From Mytilus galloprovincialis (Eukaryota > Mollusca > Bivalvia > Mytilida > Mytilidae), in contig NC_134847.1 of assembly GCF_965363235.1 (NCBI RefSeq), positions 57,320,439-57,384,438 of the forward strand: DNA of 64,000 bases, given 5' to 3'. Made by a program: the position numbers and the translations under genes. Positions 31,631 to 42,151 of the stretch are shown here, one piece after another. Every line of letters begins with the position of its first letter. The stretch's first letter is position 1. Below the pieces are notes generated by a model. It made no database searches, was not told the DNA's origin, and worked only from the letters and a program-made list of their open reading frames with translations.

Positions 31631-34600
31631 GTAAACAAATGAGTTAAATATAACTAATAAATTTCATGTTAAACTTAAAAACTTGACAAAGATCTTTGAG
31701 TGAAAGTAAATAATTATTTAAAAAATTAAGATATTTATTTTTTATGTTATCAAAATTTTGAAAAAGCTAATCACCATTTTGTGTCTTGAAAATAGAGTTC
31801 ATTTTCAGTTTATTTAACTTTATTTTGAAATGACATGTTAAATCCTACAAATGAAAAAATACAATCCTTAATGTTTATCAAAATATGATAACAGTAATTC
31901 TTACTTTATAGCACAATATTTCCAGCTGTTATAGAAAACTTATTTTAGTACTCATTACGTTAATCTTATTGTGTGACTATATCTGTTACATAAAACTATA
32001 TGATCATAATATGATTTTTAGATGTTTGATATGATGTCAAATCCCTTTATGGTAATTCACAATGTTATAAATCTGACACTATAGTAAAGCAATATGCATT
32101 TAGGTCTACAAGTTTGCAAATATGTACTTTAAATATAATAACTAACTTATTATATATCTTTCAGGTCCATTTAGGGCAACACAGATATGGAACGAGATCA
32201 TCGACCACCTCAAGGCCCGTGTAGAGCTGAAACGTCGTCGTATGAAGATGAAGACCTACGAGAACTGCTTCACTGGCCAAGATGCTGTTGATGTTGTTCT
32301 TACCTACCTCCTTAGTGAGAGGAACACCTTCAGTTCAGACCTCTCTAGAGAAAAGGCTATTAAGGTATGTCTTTATTTTTATATTTAAAATAAATATGGG
32401 TTACATTTGGCTAGAAATACATTTTAATTTAACATTAGAAACTAAAGCTGCTTATATGTTTATTTGGTATTTTTGACATCATTACATTACTATAAAGTTC
32501 TTCTTCACTCATAACACTTTTCTTGTGTCAGTTGTTAAAAGGGATGAATATAAATACTTTTAAAGATCTATTTACATTTTACTAAAATGATATAAAGAAA
32601 TGCCAGTAAAACTTTTTTTATATTGAAATTCATTTGTACTTACAAAATTCAGGATTATATAAGATATAGCAAAAGTATGTGTAGATTTGGAAGCACATGA
32701 AACATCAATGATAAACAGCATTTTAAGGCTATTAATCATATGACTTAAGCAATGAAATAATTCTGAAAAGTAAGGTCAGATAAAAGAGTTAGAGTTATCT
32801 CCCTTTGAGAATAAATACCTGCAAAGATTTTATTATCTGATCATATTGTTTAATATGTCAGTAAAAAAAAAGAGTGATGAAAGAAATTAAAAATTTATTA
32901 TTTTCTAAGAAACCTATCTGATATGTGAAAATAAATCATATGTACAATGTATACTATACAATAAAAGTGGTAAACTTGTGTTGATAATTTTGTCTTATAT
33001 ATTAAAATAATAAGAATTTAAAATTTTAAGTATTTTGTTTTATTTTTCAGCTTTGCCAGTCTTTGATGGATCGTCAGGTATTTTCACCAGTCAGTTCCCG
33101 TAACAGTGAGGTAAAGAAGTCCTTTGACGACAGTCAGCATAAGTTATACAGATTTGTTGGTTCCGACACAGAGAGTGAGACCAGTTCTACCATTGCCGAG
33201 TCCTCAGACGAAGACCAAGAGTGCTCCATCATGGAGGATGCCAGACGCAAAGATTTGAGTTTAAGGTTAGTAACATTATTATTGTTTATAGATATAAGAA
33301 GATGTGGTATGAGTGCCAATGAGACAACTCTCCATCCAAGTCACAATTTATAAAAGTAAACCATTATTAGTCTTAGTTTTATTAGAATGATTTTATTGAA
33401 TTGTGATGGTTGCTTAATCACTGTTCTTCAAATTAAAAGAATAAGTTTAACTTGGCAAATATTTTTTTTCTTTCTCGTATCTGAAAGTAAAAAAATTACA
33501 AACATATATACAGGAATTAAGTAAAGGTACAAAACTGTGAAAATAAATAGAATTTTAAGTTTAGCAAAACAGCGCTTTACTATTTCATGTATGAAGGTTA
33601 CTAAATAATACCAGAAGTCAAGTAATCACAAATTTATATCTTCAGTGACGATTTAACTGAAAGATTTTTCAATAAAATCCAAAATAATTTCATGAGCATG
33701 GTATCACGTTAACAAAACATTGATAAATTCTCATTGGTGCTTTAACAATTGGACAATCTTTATTAAACTTGACAGAAATATTTGATTATGTCTTACATAT
33801 CCATTACATATTTATTTACTTTTTAGAATCAACCCCGACATGGAACCCGACTTGATCGCTGATGTCTTGTGTAACCCCATTGCTGTCAACAAACAGGGCC
33901 AAGTTCTTCAAGAAATCGTCAACCTCCAGATGTCACTCAAATCTCGTAGTCGTAGCTCTCTCAAGGCAGACAACTCACTCATAGAACGTAGTAGGCTGAA
34001 AGTAAAGACAGATTTTTCTCCTGATGGTAAATACCTTCTTTTTTTTTAAATCATAGCGAAAAAAAAACCTTTCATATATATAAGAAGATGTGGTATGAGT
34101 GCCAATGAGACAACTCTCCATTCAAATCACAATTTATAAAAGTAAACCATTATATATAATTAAAGAGATACAAGTTAGATGTATAAGAGACAATATCCGA
34201 ATATACTCCATATGAAAAATAAACAATTGTTGCTACATTTATGTCTTCAGCTAATTCCAAAAAAAATCATAGCAATTGATAAAATTATATTTTTTTATCC
34301 ATGTTGAAGACAGTTATTGTTATATGCAGTGATCAATTAAAACAAATTTTTGAGGGAAGAAAAATTTGCAATTACACAAAAATGTCTTAACTTGATTTAA
34401 GAACTAGTATTAATTTTTGTAATGACTTTCATTTTCATTTTTTTAAAGTAACTTTTAGTTGTAAAATACTATGATATGTATTAATGTTTTTTTTTCTCAG
34501 CAGAATTGTTCAATTTTAAGGTTTTTTTAACCACCCTCTGTATAGTGTTTTGATATAGTTATTTATCTTACAGCTTTAGAAGACCTTTGGAAGGAGGTTG

Positions 34601-36352
34601 CTCTCTGCCAGTTACTCACCATCGTAGATCTTCCATTCCTTGACGGTCTCCTCAACGAAGAAAAGTCTACCAAGAAACAGGTCCGCCAGAACCTCATCAT
34701 CTCCAACGTCGTCTCCAAGCACTGGAACATCCCACTCACAGGTGTTAAAGATCCGTTCATGAAGACCGCCCTCAACTGTATAGAATGTCTACCGAACGGT
34801 ATCTCTGTGTTAGAGAAAGACTTTGTACGTGAAGCAACACCAGGTTCCAAGGTTCAGTCCTGCTACGTTCTCAGCGAGCATTACACCAACGTCGACGAGC
34901 CACTTCTACCAGAGAGCTTCATTGATCTTCACCTTGCCATCCTGAACCTTGTACTACAACAGAAAGAACAGACTGCCATCGAAGCCCTTCGTCTCGACAT
35001 GATCCTGTTACCCTGGCACACACGTGAGGAGCTCCACCGTCTGCTAAAGTTTATGTCTGCTGCTTCTGAAGAGTCCATTCAGATTGATGCTAAGGTATGT
35101 AGAAATAACATGGTAGATTAAGATTAATTAATAGATAAAAAAAGAAGATATGGTATGATTGCCAATGAGACAACTTTCCACAAGAGACCAAATGACAGAG
35201 AAATTTACATCTAAAGGTCACCGTACGTACGGCCTTCAACAATCAGCACATTAACTGAATATAATGAAATAAATTTATACAAAGAGATGAGTGAATTTCC
35301 TAAGCTCAATGCATTGAATATAATATTATTTGATATGCTAAATAACAAACTTATTTTTTTTTTTTTAAATGGACAAAAAATACTAGATGCTATTAGATCA
35401 TTTACCTACCAAGAATAACAAATATTTTTTTGAGATTTTAAAAAAGTAACCTAAATAATGTTAGTTGAGTTTATACTATAATGACTACCTTACAAAATGA
35501 TGGTGTTTTAGCAATGTTTATATTTATTTTATCAATTTCAGGAAAACAACGAGACCCTTATGTTGATGACCTTCACTGATGCCATCCTGAAGCACAAGGT
35601 CGTTGCCAACAAGTTAGCCAGGATCCTCATCCTCTTTATGGTACAGAATGTCAAGGCCATCTTCACCATACCCAAGGAGATCCGTGACCGTGTCAACTCT
35701 AGAATCGATGACCTTAAGACAGGGGAAATCTCACCAGTCAGAGGTAATTATGTGTTCTTTTTATTTGTGAATATAAATAGGATAATTGTACGTATAAAAA
35801 TTAATTGCATTTCTTCTTATCACAAAATGAAAATAAAAAATACAAAGTAAATATGAAAATGAAAGAATTGAAAACAGTAAAAATAATTATTTTTAAATCT
35901 TCAATAAATCTACAACAAAATTTCAAACATCATATGATAGAATTGAGTTCAGAATAAATACAATTTCTACTGAGAGATTCACTGTTTACCCACTGTATTT
36001 GAAAATAGGCATCAGTTGTACTCAGTTGATAATCAGAATAGTTCTTAATAAAAAAGGGATATTTATTTTACTTTATTGTAATTATTTCTAATCTTAATCT
36101 TATAATAAAAACCTTTTTACATGATTTGTAATGTTTATCTTTTGTTCTTCAGATAATACCTACTGTACCCAGGTGACAGTTGTTGAGTACCAGAAACAGT
36201 CTGAGGTCTGCACCGAGAATGCTCTCGTCCAGATGATGAACTCCATCCTTGACGACACCAATCTTCATCTGAAAGACAAGAAACAGCGTCTACGACAGTT
36301 CCAGAAACATCATCCAGACCTCTACAACAAACACTTCAGTGGCATGCTGTGA
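31567..36352 (+). CDS. DEPDC7: DEP domain-containing protein 7 (DEPDC7), complete, seven exons, 533 aa
   Basis: Coding exons 31567-31630, 32165-32364, 33051-33265, 33827-34026, 34574-35094, 35542-35743 and 36153-36352 total 1602 bases, with GT-AG at every junction and matching phases. Residues about 22-120 form the DEP domain: PFRATQIWNEIIDHLKARVE, LKRRRMKMKTYENCFTGQDA, VDVVLTYLLSER, then KLCQSLMDRQVFSPV and HKLYRFV. A Ser/Glu-rich linker follows. The C-terminal half carries LEDLWKEVALCQLLTIVDLP, FLDGLL, EELHRLLKFMSAASE and ends LRQFQKHHPDLYNKHF, all as in DEPDC7 (human about 511 aa). DEP domains mediate membrane or protein contacts; vertebrate DEPDC7 has been linked to CARMA-dependent NF-kB signalling. 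Introns are 409-686 bp. Exons are visibly more GC-rich than the flanks. Confidence 0.93.
32165..32364 (+). CDS. DEPDC7: DEPDC7 exon 2 (DEP domain)
   Basis: Acceptor TCTTTCAG and donor GTATGT. It encodes GPFRATQIWNEIIDHLKARV through YENCFTGQDAVDVVLTYLLS to SREKAIK, the first two thirds of the DEP fold. Confidence 0.95.
33051..33265 (+). CDS. DEPDC7: DEPDC7 exon 3 (end of DEP domain and acidic linker)
   Basis: Acceptor TATTTTTCAG and donor GTTAGT. It encodes LCQSLMDRQVFSPVSSR, KSFDDSQHKLYRFVG, then a Ser/Glu/Asp-rich linker to DARRKDLSL. The exon ends in phase 2; AG plus A from exon 4 gives Arg. Confidence 0.93.
33290..33363 (+). repeat. Family E fragment in DEPDC7 intron 3
   Basis: AAGAAGATGTGGTATGAGTG, CCAATGAGACAACTCTCC and AATTTATAAAAGTAAACCAT. 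A nearly identical copy, same orientation, lies in intron 4 at 34080-34155. Confidence 0.85.
33827..34026 (+). CDS. DEPDC7: DEPDC7 exon 4
   Basis: Acceptor TTTTTAG and donor GTAAAT. It encodes INPDMEPDLIADVLCNPIAV through LQEIVNLQMSLKSRSRSS to LKVKTDFSPD. This is less conserved linker sequence. Confidence 0.9.
34080..34155 (+). repeat. Family E fragment in DEPDC7 intron 4
   Basis: It matches 33290-33363 almost base for base (CATTCAAATCACAA instead of CATCCAAGTCACAA). Confidence 0.85.
34574..35094 (+). CDS. DEPDC7: DEPDC7 exon 5 (largest exon, C-terminal domain)
   Basis: Acceptor ATCTTACAG and donor GTATGT; 521 bp. It encodes ALEDLWKEVALCQLLTIVDL, PFLDGLLNEE, NCIECLPNGISVLEKDF, EPLLPESFIDLHLAILNLVL, ALRLDMILLPWHTREELHRL and LLKFMSAASE. 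The minus-strand 95-codon frame over it is only a shadow. Confidence 0.95.
35138..35245 (+). repeat. Family E fragment in DEPDC7 intron 5
   Basis: AAGAAGATATGGTATGATTG, CCAATGAGACAACTTTCC and GTACGGCCTTCAACAATCAG; a longer piece of the same family, sharing its start with 33290 and 34080. Confidence 0.8.
35542..35743 (+). CDS. DEPDC7: DEPDC7 exon 6
   Basis: Acceptor AATTTCAG and donor GTAATT. It encodes ENNETLMLMTFTDAILKHKV, ANKLARILILFMVQNVKAIF and TIPKEIRDRV. Confidence 0.93.
36153..36352 (+). CDS. DEPDC7: DEPDC7 exon 7 (last coding exon)
   Basis: Acceptor TGTTCTTCAG, stop TGA at 36350-36352. It encodes DNTYCTQVTVVEYQKQSEV through KDKKQRLRQFQKHHPDLYNK to HFSGML, matching the conserved DEPDC7 C-terminus. 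Confidence 0.95.
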
Positions 36353-36600
36353 ATGTTCTCTAGTGTATTTGTGAACTAGTGTTATAACACTCTCCTCTCA
36401 TACAGAAACAGTGCAATAATTGTATAATATTGTCTCCAAGACATTAATTTATTTGCAAATTGTATATAATACTCATAATTTGTATAGAATTTTATTTGTA
36501 AATATTGGTTATATGACTGATTTATTAGATGATCTTGTTATTTTCTGACAAATGTTTCTATTTTAAAGTGCCAAAATTTAATTGAACCATAATCAGTTTA

Positions 36601-36613
36601 GTTGCTAAGCAAC
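36601..36613. promoter_or_regulatory. RFX X-box-like motif in the DEPDC7 3' UTR
   Basis: GTTGCTAAGCAAC is a near-perfect palindrome one base from the X-box consensus GTNRCC-N-RGYAAC. It is about 250 bases after the DEPDC7 stop. Function unknown; chance is possible. Confidence 0.35.
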
Positions 36614-36622
36614 AGTTTTGTG

Positions 36623-36684
36623 AATAAAACATTGTAAATATTTGATATAATGATATTACATGATTAATGATATAATCAAATAAA
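36623..36684 (+). terminator. DEPDC7 poly(A) signals
   Basis: AATAAA at 36623-36628 and again at 36679-36684, the second followed about 20 bases on by the GT/T-rich CTGTGTTTTTTATC. A 3' UTR of about 350 bases is implied. Confidence 0.65.
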
Positions 36685-36704
36685 ATACCTCATTAGAAAT
36701 TCTG

Positions 36705-37399
36705 TGTTTTTTATCTTTGCTTGAATGCTGTCATTACCATCATTTTCAGTTTTATACAATATTACAAAATTTTCATTGTTGACAACCAATGTCAGGTCAA
36801 GGTCAATTTTTTTTCTGGTCTTGCAATTGTTATGGAAGAATAGGCATTAGTATTGCTTTCAAAATTTGTGTATTTTCATCAACAGTAGTTTTGGTGCATT
36901 AGCATTTGTGTATTTTCATCTGAAACCTAGACAGACCTAAAATTATATTTTTCCTGTTTCCCTGAAACTTTTACATTGCAATCTTCAACAATACATACTA
37001 CATTGTAAAATATTTCAAGCTCTGAATTTCTTTTAGGCTAAATGAATACATTGTATGGAGGCTGTTAACATTCTATTATTTACACTGAAGATACTGAGGT
37101 AAACATACAATAAAAAAATGGAACAGCAATTACCTCAATGAAATATTATCAACAAAAAACAAAAACAGATACTAGTAAAAAATAACAACTATCAAATAAT
37201 GCATACAAATACTTAAAGGAAGCCATAATAAGCTGTTATTAAAAGCTCTTCTATTGACTGTTCTAGGAGAAAATCTTATGTATCTACATGATAAACAGTG
37301 CATGAATACAACCTGTTCAACACCAGATTATACAGGATAAAATTATCAAGAAAGATTTGGAAGGACAATCCCTAAACTTTTTGCTTGATGAATAATACA
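36705..37399. other. Intergenic sequence downstream of DEPDC7
   Basis: AT-rich, nothing recognised. Confidence 0.4.
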
Positions 37400-39090
37400 T
37401 GAGTGCACATGCTGAAAGGCTTCTCCTTCTTTAAAAACCATTGATATGATGTCCTAATTATAAAGCTTTACTACAACTGTCACATAACCTAAATATAATC
37501 GAAGAAATTGAGGTCAATGTCAGATAAATCAAACAAGAAATACATGTTCACCTAACAATCATTCGGTACTCTAAATACAATTGATCATGGCTTATAGTTT
37601 GTAAGAAACAGACTTAACCAAGACAACTAAACATTTATCAATGAACCATGAAAATGAGGTCAAGGGCAGACGAACCATGCCAGGCAGACATGACACCTTA
37701 CAATTAATATATGCATTAAATATAGTTGACCTTTTGCTTATCGTATCTAAGAAACAACTTGACCAATGAATCACAAAAAATGAAGTCATGGTCAGATGAT
37801 ACCTGCCAGACAGATATATTAAACTAACAATCTTTCCATACAACAAATATACTAGTAGTTGACCTATTACTAATAAGAAAACAGACCAAAACACAAAAAC
37901 TTGACACTGATCAATGAACTGTGAAAATGAGGTCAAGGTCAAACAAAACTTCCGAGATTGACATGTACATCATAAAATATTTACATATACAAAAATGTTG
38001 ACCTACTGTATATAGCATTAGAAAAAAAAAGACAAAAACTCAAAAACTTCCCTTCGACCATTGGACCATGAAAATGAGTCTAGGTCAGGTAACACCTGCT
38101 TGTGAACATGCACATCTTGTAATCATTCCATACATAAAAAATATAGTAGACCTATTGCATACAGTATAAGAAGAACAGACCGACTTTACTTCAACCACTG
38201 ATCCATGAAAATGAGGTCGAGGTCAGAAGGCACCTACCAGTTGGACATGTACATCTTGCAATCATCCCATGCATACACTAAATCCTATTGCTTATTGTAT
38301 CTGTGATATGGATTTGACCACCAAAACTTAACCTTGTTCACTGTTCCATCGGGGGCAAGCGAAAACTGTCTGACTGGCATGAGTACTGTTATGGCCAGAA
38401 ATCGCCTTTAAATTGTAGCCAACAAAAGACACAAATCAATAAGAAAATTTAACAATATTTATTATACAAAAGTTTACAAGAAGTATTACACAAATATTAC
38501 TGTCAACTTAACTGTCAAAATATGAGTCCAATCTTTTATCTTTATCTGTATCCGGATATCTTTCGGAATCCAATCTGAATATTACGGTCACAATCCAGTA
38601 TGATGTTGTTTGTAGAATTAAAGTGTCAATCCAAATGCGGCGAATACTAATGTCTATCGAATCGATGTCTAAGTCTAAGTCCAAGAGTAAGTCCTAGAGT
38701 GAGTTTAACTTTAGTGTCTGTATATATATATATATATATATATATTTGTCATGGAAGATTCTAGAACAGTCTATAATGGAACATCATAGAAAGTTACAAC
38801 AGAAGTTTCTAGTAAAATGTAGAAGTTTATATAATGCATCTTTTATTAGGATCATTCTGGAAAGTTCCAATCATTCTGTAATTGTTCCAGAGATTTCTAA
38901 ACTGCACAATTCTAAAATTACTCTGTAAACAACTATCAGGCCACACAATACAAATCAGGCCAACATAAATAAATACAATAATTACAATATCATAACAGTA
39001 CTACCTTACAAGGTACATACATTCCAAATGTAATCATCCTATTGCTCATAAGAGAGAAATTAACATTCCAAAACATGTAAACTTTTCTAA
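37400..39090 (+). mobile_element. Family C element, copy 2, split by a solo-LTR-like insertion
   Basis: It begins GAGTGCACATGCTGAAAGGC, matching the start of copy 1 (7677). Units with AACCATGAAAATGAGGTCAA and similar recur about every 140 bp. The alignment to copy 1 is interrupted after GACTGGCATGAGTAC (38386) and resumes at ACCTTACAAGGTAC (39003), continuing to ACATGTAAACTTTTCTAATC (39092). The copy lacks the 3' CCG stretch and hairpin. Confidence 0.75.
38387..38997. mobile_element. Solo-LTR-like insertion, 611 bp, in family C copy 2
   Basis: The insertion starts TGTTATGGCC and ends ATCATAACA, i.e. TG...CA with a short inverted repeat (TGTTATG / CATAACA). GTAC flanks both sides (38383-38386, 38998-39001), a possible 4-bp target duplication. 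It contains a (TA)n run at about 38720-38743. The host is confirmed by alignment to family C copy 1. No coding sequence. Confidence 0.7.
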
Positions 39091-39589
39091 TCGGTAATAT
39101 TTGTCAACGTATGCCAAACAAATCCTGTAAGAAATAAGCTGTAACAGACAGAGAGATATTTAACACGGAAACTAATCCACAGTAAAATCTCTATTATAAG
39201 TCAACATTGCCGAATTCGTTGGTTCCTATTTAAATTTTTGCCCATATTTCAAATTTGAACAAAACGTTCCCCTCTTCCACTTAAAAAAATCTATTGCAGT
39301 ATCAATAATTATAACCCAAAATCTCCCTTCACAAGATAGCTGTAAATATTACTGCAAATAAATGTAATGTTGAAGTATAATTGTTATTGTCCGAAGCATT
39401 CTTCAAACAGGATTTCGGAGTGTAGCGTCCATTTCGCTCATCTTGGTGTATTTCTCGCTGCGTTGAGCAAGGATCCATTGTCAGCTTTGGGCTATTTTCT
39501 GCTCTTTGGTCGGCTTGTTGTTTCTTTGGAACATTACCCGTTTCCATTCTCCGACTGAGTTCTATAGAGTATTCACTGTAACTAATATA

Positions 39590-39680
39590 CAAAAAGGAGA
39601 TGTGGTGTGATTGCTAATAAGACGGCTATTCAAAATGACATTATGTGTCCAAATGAAGCGTTTAAAGCAACTAATGATTG
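39590..39680 (+). repeat. Diverged family E fragment
   Basis: AAAGGAGATGTGGTGTGATT and GCTAATAAGACGGCTATTCA, a degenerate version of the start of family E. Confidence 0.5.
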
Positions 39681-39884
39681 CCATACAAATGCCTGGCATA
39701 CAGTAAAATTACATACAGGCTCCTGACCTTTTGGACATGCACACTACATAGATGATGTGACTACTGTAGATAAAACATGTCTACAAGCACCCAATATCAG
39801 TTGGAAATTGCCTGACTCATATCTGAACGAACCACAGAGAAATGAACTAATATGAAGACAAAACGATGGTATTTTATTCTTAGA

Positions 39885-40310
39885 TGCATGAGATGTTTTC
39901 GATCTGATGAGTTAAGCCCTTTTCGACTGATTTTGTATAGTTTGTTGTAATCATGTTATGCTGTTACACTGTTGTCCCAAGTTTGAGGGGTCATGCAAAT
40001 GTGTTTACTCACACATTTTAAACTGTCCCAAATCATCAGCCTGTTATCCATTGTGTTGACGGATCCAGAGAGTGTTCGATGGTTTTGATGGCAGCCTCAA
40101 TCATGTTTAACTTCGGCATATTCTGTATGTGCCTCTTCCAAGGGTTATCATTTGTTACTGTATATCACTTTTGTTTCTTTTTTGAATATTTTGTAAATAT
40201 GCAGTTTTTCTCGCTTGAGTTGTTTTAGATTTGTTATTTCGAGGACTTTTATAGCTTGCTATATATAGTAATAGTATACGGTATATCAAGCTCATTTCAA
40301 AGAAGCCTGT
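39885..40310 (-). repeat. Family E dispersed repeat, minus orientation
   Basis: GATGAGTTAAGCCCTTTTC, TATAGTTTGTTGTAATCATG, GTTACACTGTTGTCCCAAG, TATGTGCCTCTTCCAAGG and GAGGACTTTTATAGCTTGCT follow in order. The reverse complement parallels 28285-28700, and its AGCTATAAAAGTCC provides an uninterrupted version of the site where the 26-28 kb element inserted. Confidence 0.75.
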
Positions 40311-40760
40311 GAAGTTCATCAACGATGTCAAACTAGACAAAGTGATGTCTTAGCACTTCATTCTGAATGTATAATAACAAAGTCAATTCATGTAGGCTTT
40401 TCTTTGATATATAATAGTGCCATTATAATGAATGGCTGGGAGAAGTACATGAAGGGACTTGAAACTTCTGGTAGTAATCCGTAAATTCAATTTTTCAAAA
40501 TTAAATATTTGTTAATGCCTCATAGCTACTTATTTGTTTGTATCTTTCAATTTACAAGACATAATATTATTCAATATATATATATCAATTGCTCATTACT
40601 TTTTACTTTGTCTTTCTAACTATATTATAAGTTATTTGAACATTTAAACAAAAAAAAAAGGAGTAAAAAATGAAAAAAATGAAAAAAAAAAAAGCAATAA
40701 GGCCTTTCTTACGTAGTGGAATTACCTTAATTAAACCCCATTTGAATAAAAACAAAATTG

Positions 40761-40935
40761 AGAATGGAAATGGGGAATGTGCCAAAGAGACAACAACCCG
40801 ACCATTGAAAAAAACAACAGCAGAAGGTCACCAACTGGTCTTCAATGTAGCGAGAAATTCCCGCACCCAGAGGCGTCCTTCAGCTGGCCCCTGAACAAAT
40901 ATATACTAGTTCAGTGATAATGAAATCTTATTCCT
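40761..40935 (+). repeat. Family G dispersed mussel-type repeat
   Basis: AATGTGCCAAAGAGACAACA, ACCCGACCATTGAAA, GTCACCAACTGGTCTTCAAT, CGCACCCAGAGGCGTCCTTC and TATATACTAGTTCAGTGAT. I recognise this sequence as dispersed in Mytilus; there is no second copy in the window. Its 74-codon frame is not a gene. Confidence 0.55.
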
Positions 40936-41210
40936 GAACGCCAATGATTTTATTGGAAAAACTATATAATCAAAACGAATATTAAGAGAAAGACTTCGCC
41001 ACCAAATAAAACGTCCTCTTTCAAAACCACGAAAACAATCAATGATTAGCCTTGTCACGAAAAAAAATGTAAATCTTTGTACCTTAAAAACTTTTGTTTG
41101 AAAATATATATATTTGCTAAGAAATTAAATAATCCTCTATTTTGGACACGGGAATCACCTTTATTTGTCTCTGAAAAAAATATCTATACATTCCGTTATA
41201 TCAGACTTAA

Positions 41211-41504
41211 CCCTCTTGCTGCCGGAGGGACACATATGTCCAAACCGACAGTGCCGGAGGGACACATATGTCCATGGATAAATTTATGCAAGCTTCTCAT
41301 CAATGCTGTATCTCTTTCAATTAAAATACCGAAGATAAAACAGAGTTATGTTTTCTCCAGTGGGTCCCAAATGTATTGGTCATTATGTCGTGACGTCATA
41401 TATCGAATGACGTCGTTGTTTGGCATGTTACGTCACAGACGTTGTTCTGTCGTATTTTCCGGCATATGAAATGCAACCTTGAAAAACGGTCGGCAGCAAG
41501 AGGG
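41211..41504. mobile_element. piggyBac-like MITE, 294 bp, with TTAA duplications
   Basis: Perfect 14-bp inverted repeats CCCTCTTGCTGCCG / CGGCAGCAAGAGGG flanked by TTAA on both sides (41207-41210, 41505-41508), the hallmark of piggyBac elements. Just inside the left end GCCGGAGGGACACATATGTC is repeated twice, each copy holding the palindrome GACATATGTC-like core. The 130-codon frame across it is not a gene. Confidence 0.9.
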
Positions 41505-42127
41505 TTAAATACGATACAGTTACAGGGAAGGTAATGACGTTGCTAACGTAAAATGTTATTTTCGCGACGTCAAACTATGACATATCGGGAAAAGATGCAT
41601 TTTTCGACTGATTTGTATCATTCAAACTGATTTAATTTGAAAACGAGTGCATGGACCCCTATTTTTTAAAATAACAATTTGTTTCATTATGCAAGGAGAT
41701 TATGTGACCCAAATTTTATAAAACTGTAAATAGCGCAATTTTTTTAATTTTAATAAACATGCAGCAAAAAATGAGTTTTTTCCTTTATTCATGAACATTT
41801 GATAAATATAGAGTTATTTCAGAATAAAAATTGCATAATTTTTAATGATACTTATAAAATACAGAAATTACCGATTATTTAACAAAAAACAATTTGTGTT
41901 TATCTTATAAAGCAAAAAAGTTACGTCGTTCTTTCGAAAAAGAAAATACGGACACAAATCTGAATTTTGAGCAAATATACAAAATTTCGACCTCATTTTA
42001 CTCAAAAAGTAGCACATGAAGGTATATTTTTTATGACATATTTGATTTAATCAGGTAAAAAATAGCCTATATGCAAATTTTCATCAACTTGTAAATACAG
42101 GTTCAAAACTGTATCGTATGCCCTTAA
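41505..42127. mobile_element. Element K, 0.6 kb, with ATACGATACAGTT inverted repeats
   Basis: ATACGATACAGTT (41509-41521) and AACTGTATCGTAT (42107-42119) are a perfect 13-bp inverted pair, with TTAA at 41505-41508 and 42124-42127. The piggyBac-like MITE abuts its left end. No open frame; non-autonomous. Confidence 0.7.
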
Positions 42128-42151
42128 GTAAAAAATTAACAGAGCCAATGT

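Noticed and set aside
41077..41469. 130-codon plus-strand frame
   Set aside because: It crosses the end of the piggyBac-like MITE and has no domain; a chance frame.
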